This document shows, piece by piece, positions 19,992 to 27,950 of a stretch of 64,000 nucleotides of DNA. Within the stretch, counting starts at the first letter, position 1; each line of letters starts with the position of its first letter. Under the pieces are notes generated by a model. It worked only from the letters and a program-made list of their open reading frames with translations, was not told the origin of the DNA and did no database searches. A program made the position numbers and the translations under genes. The stretch is from Gillisella vitis (GTDB taxonomy: Bacteria; Pseudomonadota; Alphaproteobacteria; Rhizobiales; Rhizobiaceae), in NCBI GenBank assembly GCA_009744235.1, contig WPHV01000017.1, positions 58,488-122,487 on the forward strand. Reading direction: 5' to 3'.

Positions 19992-20035
19992 GAAAACGAA
20001 AAAGCCTGCCGCGGGAGGAGGTGCGGCAGGCTTTT
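19992..20035 (-). terminator. Terminator ending the cuckoo RNA cluster
   Basis: On the minus strand a 13-bp perfect stem (AAAAGCCTGCCGC paired with GCGGCAGGCTTTT) encloses the loop ACCTCCTCCC and is followed by a T-rich tail (TTTTTCGTTTT). It is therefore both the last CCTCCTCCC stem-loop and a good intrinsic terminator for leftward transcription. It also faces the dinB stop. Confidence 0.8.
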
Positions 20036-20160
20036 CGAAAAGAACCGAACAACGGCTGGGAGGAGGAGTGCCGCTGTTCCGACAGACGCCCCTTGGGAGG
20101 AGGAGTGGGTCGTCTGAGATCGAAGCTCTGCGGGAGGAGGTGCATCGCTTCGATAAAACC
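20000..20160 (-). ncRNA. Cluster of four CCUCCUCCC stem-loops (cuckoo/CcsR-type sRNAs)
   Basis: Four consecutive hairpins on the minus strand each expose CCTCCTCCC in the loop, at about 20119-20154, 20084-20115, 20047-20079 and 20000-20035. In the second of these (20047-20079) an A.C clash on the plus strand becomes a U.G pair on the minus strand, supporting leftward transcription. Loops with this anti-Shine-Dalgarno-like motif define the alphaproteobacterial cuckoo RNAs, e.g. CcsR1-4 of Rhodobacter sphaeroides, which are stress-induced and encoded next to a DUF1127 gene, as here. They probably regulate mRNAs or bind regulators; the exact number of mature RNAs cannot be read from sequence. 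Confidence 0.85.
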
Positions 20161-20284
20161 AGGATACCCATTCTCGCCGCACATTAAATAGACTTTGCTG
20201 CAGTGCAGCTATGCGAGAAATGCACGGCCTCTCCTGACGAAGGAAATCTCCAACTTAGAGCTTCGTGGCAGGCCAGATACAGAA

Positions 20285-20307
20285 ACGCCCGCATCATCAG
20301 CGGGCGT
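20285..20307 (-). terminator. Terminator-like hairpin downstream of the DUF1127 gene
   Basis: A perfect 8-bp stem ACGCCCGC/GCGGGCGT with a 7-nt loop, followed on the minus strand by TTTCTG. It sits 31 bases beyond the DUF1127 stop and before the cuckoo RNA hairpins, so it may end the short mRNA or set a read-through ratio into the sRNA cluster. Confidence 0.65.
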
Positions 20308-20338
20308 AGTGTCATTCAGGATAGGCAGGGAAAGCCGC

Positions 20339-20485
20339 TTAGCGAGCGACCGACTGGCGAGCAACGCTCTGGATATCGGCGCGATTGATACCGAGGTCCT
20401 GAAGTTCGCGGGAGCTCATACGGCCAAGTTCGGTAACGGTCTGACGATACTTGCGCCAGTTGTTGAAAGAGCGTGCTACGTTCAT
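20339..20485 (-). CDS. DUF1127 small basic protein
   Basis: A 48-residue protein beginning MNVARSFNNWRKYRQTVTEL and containing MSSRELQDLGINRADI, the hallmark of DUF1127 (YjiS-like). AAGGGG lies six bases before the ATG. DUF1127 proteins are arginine-rich RNA-binding factors; CcaF1 of Rhodobacter is one, and its gene lies directly upstream of CcsR small RNAs. The same arrangement here suggests a role in maturation or turnover of the adjoining sRNAs. Confidence 0.92.
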   Translation of the reverse strand: MNVARSFNNWRKYRQTVTELGRMSSRELQDLGINRADIQSVARQSVAR

Positions 20486-20511
20486 GATGATCCCCTTTCG
20501 TGAGGTCTCTT

Positions 20512-20537
20512 GACGCCAGCAACCTTGCTTCGGTTCC
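20512..20537 (-). promoter_or_regulatory. Possible EcfG-type general stress promoter for DUF1127/cuckoo RNA locus
   Basis: On the minus strand GGAAC is followed after 17 bases by CGTC, close to the alphaproteobacterial EcfG consensus GGAAC-N16/17-CGTT. The predicted transcript would start about 20 bases before the DUF1127 ATG. One mismatch at the -10 and the short motif make chance possible; RpoH control, as in Rhodobacter, is an alternative for which I saw no well-spaced match. Confidence 0.35.
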
Positions 20538-20654
20538 AACGTCGTTTCGATGATTGAAATATAGGCCCTTGGACGCTCATCGATAAGACACAAGGCCTCA
20601 GGTCGGCCATGCGCTCAAAGCATGGGTCCAATCAGAGATGAGCTGAAGGGGCTA

Positions 20655-21635
20655 TCAGGCCCGGAACCGGTCGAAGGCAGTGAGGCGTTTGATTGGAGGA
20701 TCGGCGTCTGGATAACGATAGATTTCGGCCCTGAGATAGCGCAGCTCACCATCGAGCGCTTCCTCGCCCACCTCGATCCACCAGGATTTGGGACGGCCGT
20801 CGCGTCCGTCGGACCAGCGATAGCCTCGCGCCTTCAGGTGATCCTTCATGTCGAAGGGGCTGTTCTCAGCAAATATCCGGACACGCGACCGTTGGCTTGC
20901 TTCGTAGAGTTCCGCGAACGCGGTGGAAGCCGATCCATCAGCCTCTCGGGCGAGGACCTCCAGGAGCGCGAAACAATCGTCGACCGCACGATGACCCTCA
21001 TGAAAATATCCCGCTTGCCCGATCAGGTAGCCGAGCTTGGTGCCTTCATATCCCCGCGACGACCAGTCGATCTCGGAGTTGGAGCAAGCCCAGGCCTTGC
21101 CGGCAAACAGGTGAGAAAACGCCTCGCAGAATGGCCGGTCGAAACCGGCATTGTGCGCGATAAGAATATCAGCCGGTTCAACCAGCGTCTGCAACGAAGC
21201 CATATCGATTGATTGCCCGGCCACCATGTCGTCGGTGATGCCGGTGAGCCTGGTGATTTCGGGGGGAATGGAAGCGCTTGGCTGTTGAAGTCCACCGTAG
21301 ATGCCGGTCACGTCACCGATGTTTCCAGTCGCATTGAAGGTAAAAGCGATCACGCCGATCTCGATGATCTCATCCTTGCGAGCATTCAGGCCCGTGGTCT
21401 CGGTGTCGAGAATGATGCCTTTGAGGGGATACTTTGGACGGGGGAATGGCGCGATCGCGCGCGGCACCAGTTTCGTGAGGATGCGGTAGCGGCCGGTCTC
21501 CGAGAGATGCCGAACCATGTCCTCTTCACTCATGGGGACGGTAGGCTGTTCAGGCTTTGCGAATCTGGAGGCGGCACGCGTGACCATCTGGTCGCGAGAA
21601 ACCTCTTCCGAAAACATGTCGAACTGTTCTGCCAT
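20655..21635 (-). CDS. 3'-5' exonuclease, DnaQ/DEDD superfamily
   Basis: A 326-residue protein. Exo I is GIILDTETTGLNARKDEIIE, Exo II is IAHNAGFDRPF, and Exo III is HRAVDDCFALLE, i.e. DEDDh with the catalytic His. About 70 residues precede the nuclease domain. The C-terminal 100 residues (NSPFDMKDHLKARGYRWSDG, PKSWWIEV) resemble the DUF3768-like/BRCT-free tail often attached to such exonucleases in rhizobia. It is a likely proofreading or repair exonuclease and sits beside the SOS locus. Confidence 0.9.
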   Translation of the reverse strand: MAEQFDMFSEEVSRDQMVTRAASRFAKPEQPTVPMSEEDMVRHLSETGRYRILTKLVPRAIAPFPRPKYPLKGIILDTETTGLNARKDEIIEIGVIAFTFNATGNIGDVTGIYGGLQQPSASIPPEITRLTGITDDMVAGQSIDMASLQTLVEPADILIAHNAGFDRPFCEAFSHLFAGKAWACSNSEIDWSSRGYEGTKLGYLIGQAGYFHEGHRAVDDCFALLEVLAREADGSASTAFAELYEASQRSRVRIFAENSPFDMKDHLKARGYRWSDGRDGRPKSWWIEVGEEALDGELRYLRAEIYRYPDADPPIKRLTAFDRFRA

Positions 21636-22226
21636 TCCGGTTGTCGAAGCCCCGCCGCCAATTTGCTGACTTCAAAACACGGCACGATCTGCAGATCAAC
21701 CTTGTTGGTGGGGGTGCGATTTCAGCCAACACGGCGAGCGGTCTTAAAATCGCGGGATTTCACGCGGTGACAACTCTTGGATCGTTGGGCGGAAGCGTCC
21801 AAACTAGGAAGGGCATACCAGCTGTAGCAGGGACTGCGAAAGCCGTTCGCCTCCCGCAAGACCGGTTAAAAGGGTTGCCGCAGGAGGGTCAGCATAGCGA
21901 CGGCAACGCCGGGGTCCGGGATCGACAGCCCCCGGCGCGCGGGGCAGCTTCTCTCATTCCAGAGGCGCCACCTTGCATCGATGATCAGAATGGGCGGCAA
22001 AGGGATCCCAAGCCCTGCCGCGATGGGACCAGATTTGCAGCATCCACCAGGCATAGGGAAATGTTGGTTGGCGATGTAAATGCCCGGTGCTGAACGTCAG
22101 GCGCTGCAATTCACCAACCGCAGAATGTACTGTTGGCGGAGCATCTGTCGTGCGACGATAATGCTCCGTCGTGTGGGTCAGAGTGCCCGCTACGCGATGG
22201 CCCCAGCGCCCCGTCCCTGGGGCCCA
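21636..22226. other. Intergenic region, no supported gene
   Basis: About 590 bases between two leftward genes. Two rightward open frames of 150 and 83 codons exist but their translations are low in hydrophobic structure, lack ribosome sites and resemble no family I know. The region may hold the promoter of the exonuclease and remains of a decayed gene. Confidence 0.4.
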
Positions 22227-22994
22227 TCAGTGAAGGATAACCGCATCGATCCCGATCGGAAGGCCGATCTTGAAGAATTTATCGAACAACACCGTCTTCC
22301 GAAATTGCCTGTCCATCATCGGCATGGCTGACACGTTCTGCGGCGAGTTTTCAAGTACGCCCAGCCAGGTCAGCGGGCGAACGAGATTATGTGCGATGAA
22401 CCGGCCTGCCTCGTGTAGGGGGCCAAGTGGTCCCCTCGCCGGGAAAAGCACCACCGGGAGTGCCCATTCGGTATAATCGCCAAGCGTTACCCAGTCGCCC
22501 AACCGGGTCGAGACGATGCCCAGCATATGCCTAAGATCCCAGAACAAGGCGGCAGCCTCAGAGGACAGTCTCTCCTGCAGCGGAGCGGCCAGCATCCATT
22601 CTGCGAGAAGTGCCTGAAGGTCCCCGTGATTGCCGAGGATCGACCTGCCGCGCTTCGTGAGCAAGGCCCTGCCCTTGTAGTGGCGGATGATACGAAGGTC
22701 CTGCAGCGCCCAATGCAGGACAGAGAGCGGAGGGAAATCCGGTTCGTTGAGAACCTTATTCACGGAATAGAGGATTTCCGGTTCATACCCGGGCCACTGA
22801 AATTCACGTGCGGCCCATTCGACACATTTCCTATGAAAAGCGCCCAAGGATTGTGTCAGCGGAACTCCGTCGTTTTGCTCGACATAGCGGAGAAGCTTCA
22901 TGCCATTGGTGGCAAGTGGGCTAGTTACCAGCTCATCCTGAAGGAGAGCCGGAGACAAATACACAAAGGGGGAGAGCGTCGATGGGCGGAACAT
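22227..22994 (-). CDS. Hypothetical protein, unrecognised
   Basis: A 255-residue protein beginning MFRPSTLSPFVYLSPALLQD, with GMKLLRYVEQNDGVPLT, WAAREFQWPGYEPEILYSVN and VLNEPDFPPLSVLHWALQDL, followed by a tryptophan-rich C-terminus. The segment with LLTKRGRSILGNHGDLQALL looks like a winged-helix wing, so a DNA-binding or regulatory role is possible. Codon use and composition look genuine. I do not recognise the family. Confidence 0.65.
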   Translation of the reverse strand: MFRPSTLSPFVYLSPALLQDELVTSPLATNGMKLLRYVEQNDGVPLTQSLGAFHRKCVEWAAREFQWPGYEPEILYSVNKVLNEPDFPPLSVLHWALQDLRIIRHYKGRALLTKRGRSILGNHGDLQALLAEWMLAAPLQERLSSEAAALFWDLRHMLGIVSTRLGDWVTLGDYTEWALPVVLFPARGPLGPLHEAGRFIAHNLVRPLTWLGVLENSPQNVSAMPMMDRQFRKTVLFDKFFKIGLPIGIDAVILH

Positions 22995-23046
22995 GACAAA
23001 GGATAATGCCGGAATAACTCACTGCCGTCATCTGCCCAACGTGATT

Positions 23047-23070
23047 AGATTTCGAACCGCAAACCTGTAG
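23047..23070. other. tRNA-like fragment (T-arm to variable loop pattern)
   Basis: The stretch contains TTTCGAACCGCAAACCTG, close to ATTCGAACCGCCAACCTG at 49201. It reads like the reverse complement of a tRNA T-loop region, but no acceptor or anticodon arm can be folded around it. It lies at a module boundary and may be a scar of integration at a tRNA gene, or coincidence. Confidence 0.25.
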
Positions 23071-23240
23071 CAAAGCCCCTCGCGTCGCAAGACTGTGGCA
23101 CAATTTCTGATGATTGAGGTCAGGCCAACGAATGGTATTAACGCAGATATTCAATGGCTCCTGAGGGTGGTAACAGCGCCGCGGCCTCGACAGTGCCGCA
23201 GGCCTGCGGGAAAAATCATCGCCCTACGTCCCTGAAATGA

Positions 23241-23264
23241 ATGACGCCCCCGTTGGGACGTCAT
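23241..23264 (-). terminator. Hairpin terminator downstream of the DJ-1/PfpI gene
   Basis: An inverted repeat (ATGACGCCCC with GGGACGTCAT, one mismatch, 4-nt loop) lies 19 bases past the stop of the leftward DJ-1/PfpI gene. The following T content is modest (TCATTTC). Confidence 0.55.
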
Positions 23265-23282
23265 CAGGATTTTCCACGGATT

Positions 23283-24122
23283 CTATTTCAGCCTGCTCAG
23301 CAACTCCTGGGCAACAGCCGGCGCCGATGCCGGGTTCTGGCCGGTGATAAGCTCGCGATCGGTCACGATATGTGCGGAGAAAGGTGCGTCAGCCTGACTG
23401 AAACGGCTGCCTGCTTGCGTGAGTGCATCCTGCGGGTAGAACTTCATCTCGCCGCCACCCAGTAGTCCTTTGGCCATTTCCTCCTCCCGGTTGCTGAAGA
23501 CCGTGAGCTTGTAGCCGGCATAGATCCAGTCCGTTTGCGTCGTTGCCGTTCCCGCCGTTTCGAACTTCGTGACGAAACCCTTCGCGTCTGCCAGCGTAGA
23601 AAGAAGCGCGATCGGGCCATGGCAGGCGAGCGCGGTCGTCTTGCCGTTTTCATGGAAATAGGTGAGCAGCTTGCCGAGCTCCGAGCTTACCAGCAGGTCC
23701 TGCATCGGTGCATGACCGCCGGGAACATAGACCGCGTCGAAATGGTCGTAACCGATCTGCTCGACACGGGCGAGGCTGATGACTGGCGACCTGTCGCTCG
23801 ACATCAGGCCGAGCGCCGCCAGCTGCTTTTCGCTATCCTCCATCGCGGCTTCGTCGCCACCGAAATACATTTTGTCGATGGACGTCTTGTCGACCGCGGG
23901 AGCCGTCCCCTTCGGCGTAGCAAAGGTGATCTCATGGCCGGCATCGCTAAGGGCTTTGACGGGCTGCATCAGTTCGTTGAGATAGAAGCCGGTGGCAAAC
24001 ACCTTGCCGTCCTTCAGGTCGAGGCGGTCGGAATCGGACAGGACGATCAGCACGTTTCCCGCATGGGCATAAGTGCTGGTGCCGAGCGCAAGAATGGTGG
24101 CGAGACTGCGCAGAAGTTTCAT
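23283..24122 (-). CDS. Secreted DJ-1/PfpI (type 1 glutamine amidotransferase-like) protein
   Basis: A 279-residue protein. The N-terminus [21 protein letters not shown] is a signal peptide with an AHA cleavage site, so export is predicted. The fold shows [14 protein letters not shown], an E-equivalent strand [28 protein letters not shown], and the nucleophile elbow [11 protein letters not shown] with the reactive Cys. Hsp31/DJ-1 relatives act as glyoxalases, chaperones or hydrolases. The start has GGAG upstream; a longer frame of 53 codons lacks one. It is probably the last gene of a three-gene operon with the ABM and SDR genes. Confidence 0.88.
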   Translation of the reverse strand: MKLLRSLATILALGTSTYAHAGNVLIVLSDSDRLDLKDGKVFATGFYLNELMQPVKALSDAGHEITFATPKGTAPAVDKTSIDKMYFGGDEAAMEDSEKQLAALGLMSSDRSPVISLARVEQIGYDHFDAVYVPGGHAPMQDLLVSSELGKLLTYFHENGKTTALACHGPIALLSTLADAKGFVTKFETAGTATTQTDWIYAGYKLTVFSNREEEMAKGLLGGGEMKFYPQDALTQAGSRFSQADAPFSAHIVTDRELITGQNPASAPAVAQELLSRLK

Positions 24123-24172
24123 GGGTTTATCTCCGAAAATAAGAAAATCTGTTTGGGAATAAAAGGGGATGC

Positions 24173-24475
24173 TCAGCCAGCGACCCTGGTCAGCCGATGA
24201 AGGGCGAAATCGGCGAAATAGTCTCCCACGCCGCTCGCCTGGAAACGCTGCATGGCGGCCCCCTGCATATGGGCGCGCCACTGTTGTTCGCTTGCCCAGG
24301 TTTCGACGAAGATGCGCACGCGTCCATCATCGAGTGACTGATGCAACTCGTACCGAAGGCAGCCGTCTTCGGCCAAAGTCTCGGTGACCAGCTTTTCCTG
24401 GGCGGCGCCAAGCGCTGCCTCCTTGCCGGGCTTTGCTGTGGTAATGGCGATGATGGTCAGAGGTGTGTCGGACAT
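24173..24475 (-). CDS. Putative quinol monooxygenase (ABM domain)
   Basis: A 100-residue antibiotic-biosynthesis-monooxygenase fold: PLTIIAITTAKPGKEAALGA at the start, GCLRYELHQSLDDGRVRIFVETW in the middle and a C-terminal FQASGVGDYF. YgiN-type members oxidise quinols or phenolic substrates without cofactor and act as dimers. It lies 14 bases after the SDR stop and before the DJ-1/PfpI gene, suggesting a joint redox or electrophile-detoxification operon. Confidence 0.88.
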   Translation of the reverse strand: MSDTPLTIIAITTAKPGKEAALGAAQEKLVTETLAEDGCLRYELHQSLDDGRVRIFVETWASEQQWRAHMQGAAMQRFQASGVGDYFADFALHRLTRVAG

Positions 24476-24489
24476 AGGAGAAACCCTTC

Positions 24490-25281
24490 TCAGGCGATGG
24501 TGTTGACGAGACCGCCTTCGGCACGCAGAGCGGCGCCGTTGGTAGCCGATGAGCGAGGGCTGGCGAGATAGGCAACGAGGTTTGCCACCTCTTCCGCTTC
24601 CACCATGCGCTGGAGGATCGAAGCCGAGCGGGCGGTCGCGAAGAATTCGGCCTCAATCTCTTTGATCGGTGCGGAAGGGTCGCTTGCCTGGCTGCGCAGG
24701 AAGGCTTCGATGCCTTCCGAGCGGGTCGGTCCTGGCAGCACGGAATTGACCGTGACATTGGTGCCGCGTGTCAGCTGCGCCAATCCGCGCGAGATCGACA
24801 GCTGCGCCGTCTTGCTCGTTGCGTAGTGGATCATGTCCTCAGGGATGGCGAGGCCCGACTCGCTCGAAATGAAGATGATCCGGCCCCAGTTGCGCTCCAG
24901 CATGCCGGGCAGATAGGTGCGCGACAGGCGCACGCCGCTCATGACATTGACGTCGAATAGATGGCTCCAATCAGCGTCAGTGATGTCGCCGAAGGCTTTG
25001 CTCTCGTAGATGCCGAGATTGTTGACGAGGATATCGATCGACGGTTCGGCCTTGGCGATGATCGCCGCACCCTCGGCGCTGGCGGCGTCCGCCAGAATTC
25101 CGGAGATATCCGATCCGCCCGATGCCTTGACGGAAGCGATCGCGCTGTCGAGCTTGGCGCGGTCGCGGCCCGTGATGACGACACGCGCGCCTTCTACGGC
25201 AAGCGTGCGGGCAATCTCGAGGCCTATGCCCGCGGTGGCGCCGGTCACGAGGGCGGCCTTCCCGTTCAGTTGCAGATCCAT
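24490..25281 (-). CDS. SDR family NAD(P)-dependent oxidoreductase
   Basis: A 263-residue classical short-chain dehydrogenase. The cofactor motif is TGATAGIGLEIA, then ILVNNLGIYES, and the catalytic Ser-Tyr-Lys set is FISSESG with HYATSKTAQ. RFITGRD-like ITGRDRAKLD after beta-2 suggests NADP preference. The substrate is unknown. It is the first gene of a leftward operon and divergent from a LysR regulator that probably controls it. Confidence 0.93.
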   Translation of the reverse strand: MDLQLNGKAALVTGATAGIGLEIARTLAVEGARVVITGRDRAKLDSAIASVKASGGSDISGILADAASAEGAAIIAKAEPSIDILVNNLGIYESKAFGDITDADWSHLFDVNVMSGVRLSRTYLPGMLERNWGRIIFISSESGLAIPEDMIHYATSKTAQLSISRGLAQLTRGTNVTVNSVLPGPTRSEGIEAFLRSQASDPSAPIKEIEAEFFATARSASILQRMVEAEEVANLVAYLASPRSSATNGAALRAEGGLVNTIA

Positions 25282-25379
25282 ATCCGTGTCTCCAGATTGT
25301 TGCTGGAGGAAACTTATGATTTAAGCTCAATTCACACTATTGCCTGCAGAAGACATGCACCTGTGAACGAGGATCATCA

Positions 25380-26300
25380 ATGCCGCGCATCCTGATGGAA
25401 CGTTCGGGAGAAATGGAAGTGTTTGCCCGCGTCGTTCAGGACGGAGGATTCTCCGCCGCGGCTCGCAACCTCGACATCACGCCATCGGCGGTCAGCAAGT
25501 TGATCGCCCGTCTTGAAGCAAGGCTCGGCACACGTCTGCTGGTGCGAACCACCCGTGCGGTGACACTCACGCAAGAAGGCGAGGCCTATCATCATGCGGC
25601 GCTTCGGATTTTGCAGGAACTGAACGAGGCGGATCAGGAGGCCGCGGGTGGCGCGGTGCGCGGGCGACTGAGGATCAATACAACGATACCGTTCGGCACG
25701 ATGTTCGTCGCACCGGCCATCCCGGAGTTCGTTTCACGCAATCCCGATCTGATCGTGGACCTCTCCTTCACTGACGGGATTGTCGATCTGGTGGCGGAAA
25801 AGACCGATGTCGCTATCCGCATGGGCAATCTGCCGGACAGCGGGCTGATAGCCCGCAAGCTAGGGCAAAGCAGGCGCGTCGTCTGCGCTTCACCCGATTA
25901 TCTGGCGCGCAGGGGTTCGCCGCAAACGCCGGCGGATCTTGCGTATCACGACTGCCTGACGTTCAATTTCCGGCGCGCAAGGCCGTCCTGGCCGTTTCGT
26001 GACCGTGACCGTGACATCGCTCAACTGGTCCAAGGCAGCATCGTCGTCAACAACGGCGAGACGATGAAGCAAATGGTGCTGGCCGGCGCCGCCATTGCCC
26101 GCGTCGGCCTGTTCCATGTGGCCGACGACATCGCAGCGGGGCGGTTGATTCCACTGCTCGAAGACTTCAATCCAGGCGATCTTGAACTGGTGCATGCCGT
26201 CTATGTTGGTGGTGGTCCCCTGCCCCACCGCGTCCGTGCCTTCATCGAGCATATGGTCGTGACACTGGGTGATTCACCGCTGCTGAAAGGGACGTCCTGA
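25380..26300 (+). CDS. LysR family transcriptional regulator
   Basis: A 306-residue regulator. The N-terminal winged helix is MEVFARVVQDGGFSAAARNL and DITPSAVSKLIARLEARLGT; the C-terminal effector domain shows GRLRINTTIPFG and VDLVAEKTDVAIRMG, typical of the CrgA/DhcR-like LysR group. It is divergent from the SDR/ABM/PfpI operon, which it is likely to activate or repress. The start at 25380 is preceded by a gaggat sequence. Confidence 0.93.
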   Translation: MPRILMERSGEMEVFARVVQDGGFSAAARNLDITPSAVSKLIARLEARLGTRLLVRTTRAVTLTQEGEAYHHAALRILQELNEADQEAAGGAVRGRLRINTTIPFGTMFVAPAIPEFVSRNPDLIVDLSFTDGIVDLVAEKTDVAIRMGNLPDSGLIARKLGQSRRVVCASPDYLARRGSPQTPADLAYHDCLTFNFRRARPSWPFRDRDRDIAQLVQGSIVVNNGETMKQMVLAGAAIARVGLFHVADDIAAGRLIPLLEDFNPGDLELVHAVYVGGGPLPHRVRAFIEHMVVTLGDSPLLKGTS

Positions 26301-26353
26301 CCCGGACGGAATATGAGAAAGGCGAATGCCAACGCGTCGCCTTTCCTGTTCCA

Positions 26354-27145
26354 TCAATCGCGATACTCTGGCGCCTGCCGGTCGAGGACCCGCCGGATGC
26401 TCTCCAGATGCATTCTGGCACTTTCGGGGTCCCCTTCGCGCATCTGCCTTGCCGCTTCATCGGCGACAGCGGGCACGACCGGCAGCAGTTTGCGGCCGGA
26501 ACCCATTGCCTTCAACTGAACTTCGGCAGCACGTTCGAGATAATAGAGATCATCCCAGGCTTCGGCGATGTTGGGTGCACAAACCATGACGCCATGGTTT
26601 CTCATGAACAGGATGTCCTTGTCGCCGAGGACGGAGGCGATCCTGTCGCCTTCGCTTTCGTCCAGAGCAAGACCATTATAGTTCTCGTCAACCGCCACGC
26701 GGCCATAGAACTTGAGTGCCGTCTGGCCTGCCCAGACCAATGGCTCACCCTCCACCATGCTGAGCGCGGTAGCATTCGGCATATGGGTGTGAAAGGCGGC
26801 CCCTACCCGAGGCGCCATCTTGTGCAGGCGCGCATGGATGTAGAAGGCGGTTGCCTCCGGCACGCCGTCCCCGGCAACCACATTGCCCTCGAAATCGCAG
26901 ATCAGCAATGACGAGGCAGTCGCCTCCTGAAACGCCCAGCCGAGGCGGTTGACGATGAAGAGGTCGGGATGGCCAGGCACGACGGCCGAGAAATGATTGC
27001 AAATCCCCTCTTCAAGGCCGAGCCGTGCTGCCATGCGAAGGCAAGCGGCAAGATCGACACGTGCCTCCCATATCTCGTCAGTATCCAGCGGGAGATTGTG
27101 CCGAAGTGCAGGATTTGTCTTCGAAACATTCAGTTCATGCGCCAT
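26354..27145 (-). CDS. Class II aldolase/adducin family protein
   Basis: A 263-residue metal-dependent aldolase-fold protein. EEGICNHFSAVVPG carries the N-H-S substrate loop, and FHTHMPNATAL gives the zinc-binding HxH pair, with a later RNHGVMVC supplying the third His. Fuculose-phosphate aldolase relatives cleave sugar phosphates, but plain members such as this may decarboxylate or act on acids. AAGGAG precedes the ATG. It follows the HAD dehalogenase gene by 13 bases, so they form an operon. Confidence 0.92.
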   Translation of the reverse strand: MAHELNVSKTNPALRHNLPLDTDEIWEARVDLAACLRMAARLGLEEGICNHFSAVVPGHPDLFIVNRLGWAFQEATASSLLICDFEGNVVAGDGVPEATAFYIHARLHKMAPRVGAAFHTHMPNATALSMVEGEPLVWAGQTALKFYGRVAVDENYNGLALDESEGDRIASVLGDKDILFMRNHGVMVCAPNIAEAWDDLYYLERAAEVQLKAMGSGRKLLPVVPAVADEAARQMREGDPESARMHLESIRRVLDRQAPEYRD

Positions 27146-27158
27146 GTTGGTCTCCTTA

Positions 27159-27863
27159 TCACTCCATCCAGCCTGCTGCGGCAAGGATGGCAGGTATTTT
27201 GTCGAGCGCCGGGACGATTTCATTCGGATGGTAGTCAGCGAGTGGTTTGCGGCCCGTGCCACGGTCGACCCAGACAGTACGAAAGCCAAGCTCACGCGCT
27301 GCGACAAGATCAAGATGCGGGCTGGCGCAGATATGCACGAGATCCTCCATGCTGATGCCGAGGCTTTTCCAGGCGTGATGGAAGATCTGGCTGGATGGCT
27401 TATAGGCACCGGCCTGTTCCGCAGTGATGACGCGGTCGATGTGGCCACCAAGTTGGGCCACGTTTCCAGCAATGATGGCATCATCAGTATTGGAGATGAT
27501 CGCCAGGCGGAAACCTGCATCTTTTAACTTTCCAAGGGTTGCCACGACCTCCGGAAACGGCGGCATCTTGCCGATCGACGAGGTCAGGATTTCGGCATCG
27601 GCAACCTCAAACGGAAGTCCGAATTCAATCATCGCCCGTTCCAGCGCAAGCGCGCTGACCTCGGCAAACGTGCGATGCGGACGCTCCTCCTCCAGCGCAT
27701 GCTCATGGTGGTCGTAGATCGAGATGAAGGCCTTCTGGTCGATATCGCCACCTTTTGCGGACAGTATTCTGTCCATTGCAGCAAGCAGCCCTTCGTCCCA
27801 CTGAATCAGGGTTCCATAGCAATCAAAGGTCAACCAGGTCGGCTTGGGTCCTGTCAGGGTCAT
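27159..27863 (-). CDS. HAD-type II 2-haloacid dehalogenase-like protein
   Basis: A 234-residue HAD hydrolase. Motif I is LTFDCYGTLIQW with the nucleophile Asp, motif II is LAIISNTDD, motif III the Lys of AGAYKPSSQIFHHAW, and motif IV ICASPHLDLVAARELG. The DxYGT signature fits type II haloacid dehalogenases, though many members are phosphatases. The start at MTLTGPKPTW has GGAGAAG upstream; an extension of 11 codons does not. It shares an operon with the class II aldolase, so a role in catabolising a small hydroxy or halo acid is plausible. Confidence 0.9.
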   Translation of the reverse strand: MTLTGPKPTWLTFDCYGTLIQWDEGLLAAMDRILSAKGGDIDQKAFISIYDHHEHALEEERPHRTFAEVSALALERAMIEFGLPFEVADAEILTSSIGKMPPFPEVVATLGKLKDAGFRLAIISNTDDAIIAGNVAQLGGHIDRVITAEQAGAYKPSSQIFHHAWKSLGISMEDLVHICASPHLDLVAARELGFRTVWVDRGTGRKPLADYHPNEIVPALDKIPAILAAAGWME

Positions 27864-27909
27864 GTGTCTTCTCCTTGGTTGTCCCGAGCTTGACAAAACC
27901 TGGATGGAT

Positions 27910-27929
27910 TGAGAAATTAAATCTTCTCA
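27910..27929. promoter_or_regulatory. Inverted repeat, likely LysR operator
   Basis: TGAGAA-N8-TTCTCA lies between the HAD gene and the divergent LysR gene, and GAGAAATC recurs at 27941. The position and symmetry match a LysR recognition site controlling the HAD/aldolase operon and autoregulation. Confidence 0.5.
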
Positions 27930-27950
27930 TCGTCTTCATCGAGAAATCAA

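Noticed and set aside
20590-20640. An RpoH-like promoter (CTTGTG and CCTATAT) upstream of DUF1127
   Set aside because: The spacer is 23 bases, too long for the RpoH class; the GGAAC-N17-CGTC pair fits better.
21641-22331. Two rightward open frames in the gap after the exonuclease gene
   Set aside because: No ribosome site, arginine/proline-rich translations and no recognisable domain; insufficient support for a gene.
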